Assembly: GCA_017445905.1 (NCBI GenBank)
Contig: JAFSRX010000043.1
Location: 1-47,472 of the forward strand
Direction: 5' to 3'
DNA: 47,472 nt
From: Eubacterium sp.
GTDB lineage: Bacteria > Bacillota > Clostridia > Oscillospirales > Acutalibacteraceae
Shown here: piece after piece, positions 34,637-43,663 of the stretch
Layout of the letters: each line of letters opens with the position of its first letter
Position numbering within the stretch: position 1 is the stretch's first letter
Notes under the pieces: model-generated
The model's input: the letters and a program-made list of their open reading frames with translations, nothing else
What the model was told of the DNA's origin: nothing
Database searches by the model: none
Made by a program: the position numbers and the translations under genes

Positions 34637-34675
34637 TGATTTTGAGAGAATGTTATCAAAAAGCGAAGTGAAAAG

Positions 34676-36058
34676 ATGAATTATTATATTGGAATTGATC
34701 TCGGAACATCAGCTGTTAAGCTGATACTGGTTGATGAAAATTCCGCAATTATCAAAACTGTATCAAAAGAATACCCGCTGAGCTTTCCAAAACCGAACTA
34801 TAGCGAACAAAATCCGCTTGATTGGTGGAAAGCTGTTCGCAACGGAATTGAAGAAATAACGCTTGAAATTGATAAAAAGAGCGTTAAGGGTATCGGCGTC
34901 GGCGGTCAGATGCATGGGCTTGTTATGCTTGATGAAAACAACAGTGTTTTGCGTCCTTCAATTCTCTGGAGTGATACAAGAACGGGCAAAGAAACCGATT
35001 ATCTTAATAAAGCTATCGGCAAAGATAAATTGCAGAAATTAACGGGGAATATCGCATTCGCAGGCTTTACCGTTCCGAAAATTCTCTGGGTTAAGGAGAA
35101 CGAGCCTGAAATTTTTGAAAAATGCAAAAAAATCTGTTTGCCAAAGGATTATATTAATCTTATGCTGACGGGGAATTTTGCAACGGATGTAAGCGACGCT
35201 TCGGGTACACTTTATTTTGATGTGGAAAACCGAGAATGGTCAAAAGAAATGCTCGATATTCTCGGCATTGACGAAAGTTATCTGCCCGAAGTTTATGAAA
35301 GTTATGATATAATCGGCAAAACAAAGTTGTTTGGTCTTAACTGTAAGGTGGTTGCAGGCGCAGGCGATAACGCCGCAGCCGCAATCGGAACAAATACGGT
35401 AAACGAAGGGCAATGTAATATCTCTCTCGGAACAAGCGGAACGGTTTTTATTCCGACTGATAAGTATGTGAAAACCGAAAATCCTGCTCTTCATTCCTTC
35501 TGTCACGCAAACGGAAAATATCATCTTATGGGATGTATTCTCTCGGCTGCAAGCTGCAACAAATGGCTTAATGAAACCGTTTTTGAAAGTGATTATAATG
35601 TAGGGGTCGGCGACGAAAACAATCTGTTTTTCCTGCCCTATTTGTCGGGAGAAAGATGTCCGCATAACGACGACGATGCTAAGGGCGCTTTTATTGGCAT
35701 AACTCACTCAACAACAAGACAAGATATGCAAAGAGCCGTTTTTGAAGGCGTTTCATTTGCTATCAAAGACTGCATAGCTCTTTGTCCGAATGAGATAAAA
35801 AAGGCGACTGTGTGCGGAGGCGGAACAAAGAGCAGAGAATGGATGCAGATTTTAGCTGATGTTCTTCAGATTGAGCTTGATATTATTGAAAATGAAGGAC
35901 CTGCCCTTGGTGGAGCGCTTCTTGCTTTTGGCAAAACTATCAGTCCGATTATAAAATATACAGTTAAACCCAATAAGGATTTTGCCGATATATATGATAA
36001 AAAATATAAAAAGTATAAGAAATTATATCCTGCATTAAAGGACTTATTTAAGGAGTAA
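34676..36058 (+). CDS. xylB: Xylulokinase (FGGY family)
   Basis: The enzyme phosphorylates D-xylulose to xylulose 5-phosphate for the pentose phosphate pathway. At 460 residues it is slightly short for XylB. The N-terminal ATPase motif IGIDLGTSAVK contains Asp8. GQMHG (77-81) and LWSDTR are characteristic of xylulokinases, and the catalytic base is predicted as Asp231 in GAGDNAAAA. The binding site ahead of ATG 34676 is weak. The isomerase gene starts four bases after the stop, within one operon. Other FGGY substrates are less likely because of GQMHG. Confidence 0.88.
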   Translation: MNYYIGIDLGTSAVKLILVDENSAIIKTVSKEYPLSFPKPNYSEQNPLDWWKAVRNGIEEITLEIDKKSVKGIGVGGQMHGLVMLDENNSVLRPSILWSDTRTGKETDYLNKAIGKDKLQKLTGNIAFAGFTVPKILWVKENEPEIFEKCKKICLPKDYINLMLTGNFATDVSDASGTLYFDVENREWSKEMLDILGIDESYLPEVYESYDIIGKTKLFGLNCKVVAGAGDNAAAAIGTNTVNEGQCNISLGTSGTVFIPTDKYVKTENPALHSFCHANGKYHLMGCILSAASCNKWLNETVFESDYNVGVGDENNLFFLPYLSGERCPHNDDDAKGAFIGITHSTTRQDMQRAVFEGVSFAIKDCIALCPNEIKKATVCGGGTKSREWMQILADVLQIELDIIENEGPALGGALLAFGKTISPIIKYTVKPNKDFADIYDKKYKKYKKLYPALKDLFKE

Positions 36059-36062
36059 AATT

Positions 36063-37541
36063 ATGAAGAACATACCTGAAGTAAAGCTTGGAATTATTGC
36101 AGTTTCGCGCGACTGCTTTCCGATTGAGCTTTCAAAGAAAAGACGCGAAGCGATTGTCGGCGCATATAATGGCGAAATCTATGAATGTCCGATAACGGTT
36201 GAAAACGAGCTTGATATGCTTGATGCAGTAACTGATGTAACACTTGAAGAATGCAATGCGCTTGTTGTTTTCCTCGGCAATTTCGGTCCTGAAACGCCTG
36301 AAACTCTTATTGCAGAGAAGTTCGACGGACCCGTTATGTTTGTTGCTGCAGCAGAGGGCGACGGCGATTTGATTAACGGAAGGGGCGATGCGTACTGCGG
36401 AATGCTCAACTGCTCATATAATCTTGCTATGCGTCATCTTAAATGCTATATTCCGTCATATCCTGTTGGAACTGCTGATGATATAGCAAAAATGATTGAA
36501 GAATTTATTCCGATTGCAAGAGCAATTATCGGAGTTAAAAACCTTAAAATAATAACCTTCGGACCGCGTCCCCAGGATTTCTTTGCCTGCAACGCTCCGA
36601 TTAAAGGTCTTTATGAAATAGGAGTTGAGATTGAAGAAAACAGCGAGCTTGATTTGCTTTTTTCTTATAAGGCTCACGAAAACGACGAGAGAATTCCTGC
36701 TGTTTGTGAGGATATGGCGAACGAGCTTGGCGTTAAGGGAAATAATTATCCCGATATACTTCCGAGAATGGCTCAGTTTGAACTTACACTTCTCGACTGG
36801 GCAGAGGAGCATAAGGGCGCAAGAGAATATGTTGTTTTTGCGGATAAATGCTGGCCCGCATTTCCCGAGCAGTTCGGGTTTGAGCCCTGCTACGTTAACT
36901 CACGTCTTGCTTCAAGAGGTATTCCCGTTGCCTGCGAGGTTGATATTTACGGCGCTCTTTCAGAGTATATCGGCGCTTGTATATCAGGCGATGCTGTAAC
37001 ACTTCTCGATATTAATAACTCAGTTCCTGCCTCCCTTTATGAAAAGGAAATCAAGGGCAAGACGGATTATAAACTAACTGATACATTTATGGCGTTCCAC
37101 TGCGGTAACACTCCTTCCTGTAAGATGTGCGCTGACAGAGCTGTTAAATATCAGCTCATTCAGCACAGACTTCTTGAGCCGGAAGGATCTGACCCCGATT
37201 TTACAAGAGGAACTCTTGAGGGCGATATTGCAGCGGGCGAGATTACTTTCTACCGTCTGCAGTGCGACAGCGAAGGTGTTTTGAGAAGCTATATTGCTGA
37301 GGGTGAGATTCTTGATGTTCCAACAGGGTCATTCGGAGGTATAGGTATTTTTGCAATTCCTGAAATGGGAAGATTTTATCGCCATGTTCTTATTGAAAAG
37401 CACTATCCTCACCACGGTGCAGTTGCTTTCGGTCACTACGGAAAAGCACTTTTTGAGGTTTTCAGATATCTCTGTGTTGATGATATTGCGTATAATCAGC
37501 CCAGGGAGCTTCCTTATAAAACTGAGAACCCGTTTGATTAA
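36063..37541 (+). CDS. L-fucose/L-arabinose isomerase family protein
   Basis: Family members interconvert aldoses and ketoses with a divalent metal. The 492-residue sequence is recognisably of the FucI/AraA fold. It has PCYVNSRLASRGIPVACEVDIYGALS (about 275-300; Glu in ACEVD is a predicted metal ligand), FHCGNTPSC (His346) and a C-terminal HHGAVAFGH. It is too divergent to assign as FucI or AraA. AAGGAG lies inside the end of xylB and the gap is four bases, so the two are co-translated. Its position suggests it supplies D-xylulose to the kinase, possibly from xylose; a xylA gene is not in the window. Confidence 0.82.
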   Translation: MKNIPEVKLGIIAVSRDCFPIELSKKRREAIVGAYNGEIYECPITVENELDMLDAVTDVTLEECNALVVFLGNFGPETPETLIAEKFDGPVMFVAAAEGDGDLINGRGDAYCGMLNCSYNLAMRHLKCYIPSYPVGTADDIAKMIEEFIPIARAIIGVKNLKIITFGPRPQDFFACNAPIKGLYEIGVEIEENSELDLLFSYKAHENDERIPAVCEDMANELGVKGNNYPDILPRMAQFELTLLDWAEEHKGAREYVVFADKCWPAFPEQFGFEPCYVNSRLASRGIPVACEVDIYGALSEYIGACISGDAVTLLDINNSVPASLYEKEIKGKTDYKLTDTFMAFHCGNTPSCKMCADRAVKYQLIQHRLLEPEGSDPDFTRGTLEGDIAAGEITFYRLQCDSEGVLRSYIAEGEILDVPTGSFGGIGIFAIPEMGRFYRHVLIEKHYPHHGAVAFGHYGKALFEVFRYLCVDDIAYNQPRELPYKTENPFD

Positions 37542-37585
37542 TTATTAATTATGAATTGAGGGTTGCTGCGCTCCGATTATAGTGA
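37542..37585. repeat. Family A remnant (A8)
   Basis: TTATTAATTATGAATTGAGGG with TGCTGCGCTCCGATTATA is a left arm and a partial core of family A. The remaining gap up to the mannosidase gene is AT-rich; TTGAAA at 37603-37608 has no convincing -10 partner. Confidence 0.4.
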
Positions 37586-37679
37586 TTATTCTAAAAAACA
37601 TATTGAAATATAGTATTTTAATATTTATTTAACTATGATATTTTATATAAAACAATAAAAAATAAGGCAGGTAAATGCT

Positions 37680-40600
37680 ATGGGAAAGAAAAAGGTTTAT
37701 ACCGTTGCAACTTCACATCTTGATACTATATGGTCATGGGATTTTGAAACAACAGTCAGCACGTATATCTATAAAACACTTGTTGATAATTTTGCGCTGT
37801 TTAAAAAATATCCGACCTATACTTTTTCCTTTGAAGGCTCATACCGTTATGAGCTTATGCAGGAATACTATCCTGAGCTTTTTGAGGAGCTTAAAAAGTA
37901 TGTTGAAGAGGGAAGATGGAATGTAACGGGCTCTGCTTTTGAAAACGGCGATGTTAACTGCCCTTCACCTGAAGCACTTTTCAGAAATATTTTAATCGGT
38001 AATACTTATTTTTATGAAACCTTCGGCAAGCGCTCCTGCGATATTTTCCTTCCCGACTGTTTCGGCTTTGGATGGGCGCTTCCTGCTATTGCTCATCACG
38101 CTCACCTTATGGGCTTTACTACTCAAAAGCTCGGATGGGGCGGAGCATATGGCGTTCCGTTTGATATTGGTAAGTGGTATGGCGTTGACGGCAATTTCAT
38201 TTATGCCTCAACTAATCCCCACGATTATTATTTCACCTTAACAAAGCTTCGTGACTGGGATTTTGTTACCGATAAACTGAAGAAGAATGAGGAATATTCT
38301 TTTGACTGGACCTATCTTTTCCACGGTATCGGCGACAGGGGCGGATCTCCTGAAGAGGCGAGCGTTAAGTTTGTTGAAGAAGAGATTAAAAAGAATGACT
38401 CCTCCGATATTGAGGTTGTTGCTGCCAAAGCAGACCAGATATTCAGAGATATTGAAAACGAGCTTCCCGATGAGGTTAAGGATAAGCTGCCAACATGGAA
38501 CACTGAGCTTGTTATGAGAAATCACGGCGTCGGAGGTTATACCTCAAGAGCTATCGGAAAGCGCTGGAATGCAAGAGCTCAGGAGCTTGCCGATATTGCC
38601 GAGAGAACTTCTCTTGAGGCTGAGTATTTTTCGGCTTCAACATATAATGAAAGTGTTCTTGAAAAGAGCTGGAAGAGAATTATTGCTCATCAGTTCCATG
38701 ATGATACTCCCGGTACTTCTGTTCAGAGAGCATACAGACGTTCTTGGAACGACTACGCAATGAGCATGAATCAGTTCTCGGGTGAAATTGAAGCATCTCT
38801 TGCCGGAATGAGTAAACTAATGAAAAGTGATTTCTGCATCGGAACTCCGATTCTTGTTTCAAATTCTGTTGAAGCTAAGAGAAAGGGCGCAGTTATAATA
38901 AAGCTCAGAGGAATTGAAACTCCCCACGTTCGCGTTTTCAACGATAAGGGTAGGGAGGTTAAATCCCAGGTTATTTCTGATATTGACGGCGTTAAAGAAA
39001 TTCTCTTTATTGCCGAGGTTGATTCTCTGGGACTTCGTGTTTTCGATGTTCGCCCATCGGATAAGCCCTGTGCACTCCCAAGTGCATTAACCGTAACCGA
39101 GAGAGGCATGGAAAACCAGAAATACATTGTTTCTCTCAATGCAAGGGGAAATATAACCTCAATTATTGATAAAGAGGATGACGAAAGAGAGCTTCTTGAA
39201 GCTCCGATTGTTCTCGGTTTGTTTAACTATACAGGCTCAAAGGACTGGCCCGCATGGGAAATGAACTATGACGAGGCGAACAAAGAGCCCGACAGAATTC
39301 CCGAAATCGTATCCGTTAAGGTTGCTGAAACAGGACCTGCAAGAGTTGCTATCGAGGTTAAGCAAAAGGATAAAAAGAGCGAGTTTACAACCTATATTTC
39401 ACTCACCGACTCAGGAAAAACAGTTGATGTTTTCAACGAAATTGAATGGCAGTCGATGAGAACGCTTTGTAAAAACCGTTTTGCTTTATCTGCTTCAAAC
39501 GATAAGGCAACCTTCGACCTCGGACTCGGCGCAATTCAGAGAGAGAATATGAATGAAACTCTCTTTGAAGTTCCTGCTCAGAAGTGGGCTGATATAACCG
39601 ACAAGAGCGGTGAATTCGGAATTTCAATTTTCTCTGATTGCAAATACGGTTGGGATAAATATAACGATAATACCCTTCGTTTAACTGCAATACATACTCC
39701 GAAAAAGAACTATCGAATTGACTCAATGCAGTCAATGATGGATTTGGGACTCAACAGATATTCCTATGCAATTTTCTCGCATAAGGGTAATGTTGGAGAA
39801 GAAACTCAGCTTGAAGCTCGTTTGTTTACCTCTCCGATGACTGCTGTTGCTTTTGATAAGCACCAGGGTGCGCTTAAATCGAATTATTCCTTTGGTAATG
39901 TAAGCACAAATGATGTTATTATAAGAGCATTGAAGAAGGCACACCATAAGGATAACGGTGAATATATTGTTCGTTTCAATGAGGGAAGCAATAAAAAAGT
40001 AAAGGGTTTCACCTTTACACTCGGCGAAGGAATTGAGAGTGCGAGAGAGATTTGGGCAAGCGAAGAAGATAGAGGCGAAGCCAAAGTTGAAAATGGAAAA
40101 CTCATTTGCGATTTCCAACCTTATGAAGTAAAGTCATTTGCCTTTACACTTAAAGTGCCAAATGTCAAGGCTAAGCCAAATGAATCAAGTCCCGTTGAAC
40201 TTGAATATAACGATGAAAACAAAGCTCTTCCTAAAGAGCTTGTTCCCGAAAAAATAAATGTTTTCTCTGCTGAGTTTAAACTGGGCGGAAAAGCATTCAT
40301 CGGTGACGGTAATAAATCAGTTAAGATTAAAAAAGATGCCAACAAGCTGATGCTTCTCTGTGCTGCAAGTGAGGACGGAAAAATTGAATTTGCCGTTGAC
40401 GGCGAGAAGGTTATAAAAGAAGTAAATGCCGTTGATAAGCCTTTTGCAGGCTGGGATTTATATGATTTTAAAGAAACCGCTTTTATTAAAAACGGTCATC
40501 TCGGCTTTGAGGCAACGCACTCGCTTGATGAAAACGGCAAGGTTGCTTTTGCAAAGGGTCTTTATTACTGGGTTGTTTCCCTCGATGTTAAAAAGGGCAG

Positions 40601-40886
40601 CGAGGTTGTTATCCCTGAGGGACTTATTGTTATTGCAGCAAGCGAGGTTAAAAATAGCGGCGCTTCTCTTGTTTCACCGCTTTATGATGAAGTTGAAAAC
40701 AACAGACCCTGCACCTTTAAGAAGAATTTGAAAGAGCAGTGGTGGTATCTTACTTCAAAGCTACGCCACAATATCAATGATAAAGACGATTATTTCCGCC
40801 ATAATAATAACGGAAAGAACGGAAAGAGAATTGAGCAGTCGGGCAAGAGAGCTGTTACAAGGACGATTGAAACAGTAGGACATTAA
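37680..40886 (+). CDS. Alpha-mannosidase, GH38 (second of two)
   Basis: The 1068-residue paralogue of the enzyme at 26795 keeps the same layout: His13 and Asp15 in SHLDTIW, nucleophile Asp126 in IFLPDCFGFGWALP, and AHQFHDDTPGTS. A C-terminal beta-rich region follows. No signal peptide is seen. GGCAGG precedes ATG 37680. The two proteins are clearly homologous end to end but differ throughout, so duplication is old or they were acquired separately. The C-terminal ~45 residues are basic and rich in Asn/Lys/Arg. The fucosidase gene follows after a 50-base gap with a repeat remnant, probably in the same transcript. Confidence 0.92.
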   Translation: MGKKKVYTVATSHLDTIWSWDFETTVSTYIYKTLVDNFALFKKYPTYTFSFEGSYRYELMQEYYPELFEELKKYVEEGRWNVTGSAFENGDVNCPSPEALFRNILIGNTYFYETFGKRSCDIFLPDCFGFGWALPAIAHHAHLMGFTTQKLGWGGAYGVPFDIGKWYGVDGNFIYASTNPHDYYFTLTKLRDWDFVTDKLKKNEEYSFDWTYLFHGIGDRGGSPEEASVKFVEEEIKKNDSSDIEVVAAKADQIFRDIENELPDEVKDKLPTWNTELVMRNHGVGGYTSRAIGKRWNARAQELADIAERTSLEAEYFSASTYNESVLEKSWKRIIAHQFHDDTPGTSVQRAYRRSWNDYAMSMNQFSGEIEASLAGMSKLMKSDFCIGTPILVSNSVEAKRKGAVIIKLRGIETPHVRVFNDKGREVKSQVISDIDGVKEILFIAEVDSLGLRVFDVRPSDKPCALPSALTVTERGMENQKYIVSLNARGNITSIIDKEDDERELLEAPIVLGLFNYTGSKDWPAWEMNYDEANKEPDRIPEIVSVKVAETGPARVAIEVKQKDKKSEFTTYISLTDSGKTVDVFNEIEWQSMRTLCKNRFALSASNDKATFDLGLGAIQRENMNETLFEVPAQKWADITDKSGEFGISIFSDCKYGWDKYNDNTLRLTAIHTPKKNYRIDSMQSMMDLGLNRYSYAIFSHKGNVGEETQLEARLFTSPMTAVAFDKHQGALKSNYSFGNVSTNDVIIRALKKAHHKDNGEYIVRFNEGSNKKVKGFTFTLGEGIESAREIWASEEDRGEAKVENGKLICDFQPYEVKSFAFTLKVPNVKAKPNESSPVELEYNDENKALPKELVPEKINVFSAEFKLGGKAFIGDGNKSVKIKKDANKLMLLCAASEDGKIEFAVDGEKVIKEVNAVDKPFAGWDLYDFKETAFIKNGHLGFEATHSLDENGKVAFAKGLYYWVVSLDVKKGSEVVIPEGLIVIAASEVKNSGASLVSPLYDEVENNRPCTFKKNLKEQWWYLTSKLRHNINDKDDYFRHNNNGKNGKRIEQSGKRAVTRTIETVGH

Positions 40887-40888
40887 TT

Positions 40889-40922
40889 ATGTGCTTAGTG
40901 AATAAGGCATAGTGCATAGTTA
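40889..40922. repeat. Family A remnant with GCATAGT heptads (A9)
   Basis: TTAGTGAATAAGGCATAGTG followed by CATAGTT repeats the heptads of the element at 20118-20200. Only one arm is present. Confidence 0.45.
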
Positions 40923-40936
40923 TTTGGTGGAAAGAA

Positions 40937-42316
40937 ATGAAGATTAAACTTGATGAAAACTGGACAACTAAAAATAACGGATATGCGCTGAATGACAGCG
41001 AGGTTGAGCGCTATATCTCTGTTCTTCCATCTCCTGCTCAATTTGAGCATGCAAAAAAGCCTTTTTACTGTTTTTTGCATTTCGGAATGAATACCTCAAC
41101 AGGAAGGGAATGGGGAAACGGAACTGAAACAGTTGATGATTTCAAGATTGTAAGAATCGACGCTGCTCAGTGGATAAAAACGGTGAAAGCCTCCGGAGCA
41201 ACCGGGGTTATTCTAACCTGTAAACACCACGATGGCTTCTGCCTTTGGAACACCGGAACAACTGATTTTAATGTTATGAAAAGCGCATATGCCGAGGATG
41301 TTGTTAAAAAAGTATCTGAGGAATGCAAAAAACAGGGGATTGATTTCGGAGTTTATCTCTCCCCCTGGGATATGCACGAAAAAACCTACGCAACGCCTTT
41401 ATATAACGACTTTTTCTGCCGTCAGCTGACTGAACTGCTGACAAATTACGGTGATATTTTTGAGGTTTGGTTCGACGGTGCAAAGGGCGCCGAGGCTAAG
41501 GAATTTGACTATGACTGGGAGAGGTATTATAAGATAGTCAGAACGCTTCAGCCAAACGCAAATATTGCAATCTGCGGTCCGGATATCCGTTGGGTCGGCA
41601 ATGAGGCGGGTCAGGCAAGAGAAAATGAATACTGCGTTGTTCCTGAGTTTTTAACAAGGGCTGAAATAGTTTCTAAAAGCTCTCAGCATAGTGAGCAGGA
41701 TGCAAAAAGCCTGCAGAAAATAACCTCAAAGGATGAGGACTTAGGCTCGAGAAAAGTTCTTAAAAAGAATGCATATCTTACCTGGTATCCTGCCGAGGTT
41801 GATGTTTCAATAAGAAACGGATGGTTTGCCTCGGATGAAACAGCTAAGAAAATAAAGAGCGCAAAGAAGCTTTTTGATATCTATCTGAATTCAGTCGGCA
41901 ACAACAGTTTTCTTCTTTTAAATGTTCCGCCGACGGACAGGGGAGTTATCTCGAAAAAAGAAACAAAGATTTTAAAATCCCTCGGCAATATGATAAAAGA
42001 AATAACCGAAAAGCCTGTTTATGAAAAGGATTTCGGCGAATTTAAGGAAACAGATGGATATATTGAATTTCGCTTTGATTCTCCGAAAAAGCTAAAATAC
42101 TGCGTTTTAAAAGAGAATATCAAAAAAGGACAGCGAGTTGAAAAATTTGATTTATTCCTTCTCAAAGAAAACGGAAAATATAAGAAGGCTTATAAAGGAA
42201 GCGTTATCGGAATGAGAAAGATAATCAGATTAAAGGGAAAAGCATCAGGAGCTTTATTAGTTATTCGCCAATCAAGAGGAACTCCTAATCTTTCTCATAT
42301 AGGATTCTATGAATAA
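40937..42316 (+). CDS. Alpha-L-fucosidase, GH29
   Basis: This retaining enzyme removes alpha-linked L-fucose. The 459-residue protein has a TIM barrel with KPFYCFLHFGMNT, the HHDGFCLW motif at 97-104 and the nucleophile Asp180 in EVWFDGAKG. A C-terminal beta-sandwich follows. No signal peptide is seen. GGAAAG precedes ATG 40937. The C-terminal LEAD is normal; the acid/base residue varies in GH29 and was not assigned. It sits directly after the second mannosidase gene, and its stop codon lies at the edge of the terminator. Confidence 0.9.
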   Translation: MKIKLDENWTTKNNGYALNDSEVERYISVLPSPAQFEHAKKPFYCFLHFGMNTSTGREWGNGTETVDDFKIVRIDAAQWIKTVKASGATGVILTCKHHDGFCLWNTGTTDFNVMKSAYAEDVVKKVSEECKKQGIDFGVYLSPWDMHEKTYATPLYNDFFCRQLTELLTNYGDIFEVWFDGAKGAEAKEFDYDWERYYKIVRTLQPNANIAICGPDIRWVGNEAGQARENEYCVVPEFLTRAEIVSKSSQHSEQDAKSLQKITSKDEDLGSRKVLKKNAYLTWYPAEVDVSIRNGWFASDETAKKIKSAKKLFDIYLNSVGNNSFLLLNVPPTDRGVISKKETKILKSLGNMIKEITEKPVYEKDFGEFKETDGYIEFRFDSPKKLKYCVLKENIKKGQRVEKFDLFLLKENGKYKKAYKGSVIGMRKIIRLKGKASGALLVIRQSRGTPNLSHIGFYE

Positions 42317-42338
42317 AAGCAGGCGCAAGCCTGCTTTT
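42315..42338 (+). terminator. Terminator after the fucosidase gene
   Basis: AAAAGCAGGC-GCAA-GCCTGCTTTT is a 10-base stem with a GNRA tetraloop; its first bases overlap the fucosidase stop codon. Confidence 0.88.
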
Positions 42339-42395
42339 AATAATTATGAATGATGAATTATGAATTTTGGGTCGCAAGCGACGATTAAATGATTA
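42338..42395. repeat. Family A element, partial (A10)
   Basis: Heptads TTATGAA, TGATGAA, TTATGAA are followed by TTTTGGGTCGCAAGCGACGATTAAAT, which holds the hairpin GTCGC-AA-GCGAC seen in A3. No right arm is present. The remaining gap to the sigma gene contains TTGACA at 42418-42423 without a good -10. Confidence 0.6.
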
Positions 42396-42467
42396 TGTAT
42401 ATTCTGTTATTATTATTTTGACATATTTCATATTTTCTGTGACTACTTAATGAGGGAGGTGGATGCT

Positions 42468-43016
42468 TTGGCTCGCAATAAGGAAGAAGTTGATAAATTG
42501 CTTCATAGCGCTTATGAGGCTTACTATGAATCTTCATATTACTATTGTATTGCAAGAACAAAATATGCAAAAGGCAGCGAAGAGGATTCGGTTCAAAATG
42601 CTTTTTTAATCTATTATAAAAAGTTGCTTGCAGGTGAGAGTTTTAAAAATATTAAAGCGTTTTTATACCGCACCTGTGAAAATATGTGCCGCCAGGCAGA
42701 CACCAAATTTTTGAGGGACTCTAAACGAAGTGTTGATTTTGAGGATATGACAGATCTTCCCGCAAAAGAAACGGACCTTCTTGCTTCAGAACTTGATTAC
42801 GACAAAATTAAGGAAGAGCTGCTTTTGTTGCTTAGCGCTGAGGAACAGGAGCTTTTCTCCTTAAAGTATGAGCAAGGAAAGTCGCTAACAGAAATCGGAG
42901 ATATACTCGGCATATCGCCAAATGCTGCTTCACTGCGTTTTGTACGTCTCAGAAAGAAGATAAAAACTCTTGTGACAATAACTATTGATAAATACAGGGA
43001 GGGAGGAATACTATGA
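42468..43016 (+). CDS. ECF-type RNA polymerase sigma factor
   Basis: The 182-residue protein has the two-domain layout of ECF sigma factors. Region 2 is about 25-85 (EDSVQNAFLIYYKKLLAGES) and region 4 is about 125-175, a helix-turn-helix with SLTEIGDILGISPNAASLRFVRLRKKIK. I chose TTG 42468 because GGAGGTG at 42455-42461 is well spaced for it. An in-frame ATG at 42450 would put that binding site inside the gene. The stop overlaps the next start by 4 bases (ATGA), so it is coupled to its probable anti-sigma factor. Confidence 0.88.
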   Translation: MARNKEEVDKLLHSAYEAYYESSYYYCIARTKYAKGSEEDSVQNAFLIYYKKLLAGESFKNIKAFLYRTCENMCRQADTKFLRDSKRSVDFEDMTDLPAKETDLLASELDYDKIKEELLLLLSAEEQELFSLKYEQGKSLTEIGDILGISPNAASLRFVRLRKKIKTLVTITIDKYREGGIL

Positions 43017-43663
43017 GCATTTTAGTTAACGAAAAAACGCTTTCTGAAGTTATGACAGAAAAACAGTGCAAAAGCGAATTGATAACACTGCTTAATGAAA
43101 TCATTGATGAGGAGCTCACTAAAAATGAAATGAATACAGAAATTGTTGATGAATGTGTTCAGGCAATTCTGGATTTAGAAAGCGGTGAAACAGTTCATTT
43201 CTCCAAATCGTTTCAGGCATTAGTGCGTTATTGCCATTCCAATGCTTTTTCAAAACGAATTCTATTAAAACGCGCTGCGCTTATTGCAGCTGTTTTAACA
43301 ATTATTGTAAGCGGTGCATTTTCTGTATCACCGGCTTTGGCAGAGCAGGCAAAGAATGCGTTTTATTCTATTATTGAGCACCTCGGTATTGCAGCCGAAA
43401 GTACAGACAACGGAAAAAGTGAGATTGTATCCATTTATATAAAACCGGATGAAAAAACGGATTTTACCGTGAAAAGTGAGGATGAAATTAATCCTGAGAA
43501 CGTTAAAATCATTGCAGTGGATAAATATGATTTTGAAAAAGAAATTCCATTGTCGGAATGTAGAATAACCAGGGAGCATACCGACGGCAATCATATAATG
43601 ATAATCTATTCTTATGAAGGCTGCGCCTGCTCCGTAATTTATACTCTGGAGGAAACACTATGA
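43013..43663 (+). CDS. Single-pass membrane protein, probable anti-sigma factor
   Basis: The 216-residue protein has a helical cytoplasmic part (1-80) that could hold the sigma factor. One membrane segment lies at about 87-107, and a ~110-residue external domain follows. No zinc-binding HxxxCxxC anti-sigma motif is visible, so the anti-sigma role rests on topology and on the 4-base overlap with the ECF gene. The end overlaps the LRR gene by 4 bases. The external domain may sense the envelope or touch the LRR protein. Confidence 0.7.
   Translation: MSILVNEKTLSEVMTEKQCKSELITLLNEIIDEELTKNEMNTEIVDECVQAILDLESGETVHFSKSFQALVRYCHSNAFSKRILLKRAALIAAVLTIIVSGAFSVSPALAEQAKNAFYSIIEHLGIAAESTDNGKSEIVSIYIKPDEKTDFTVKSEDEINPENVKIIAVDKYDFEKEIPLSECRITREHTDGNHIMIIYSYEGCACSVIYTLEETL

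Noticed and set aside
42450-42467. ATG 42450 as start of the ECF sigma factor
   Set aside because: The strong GGAGGTG site lies downstream of this ATG and is placed for TTG 42468.
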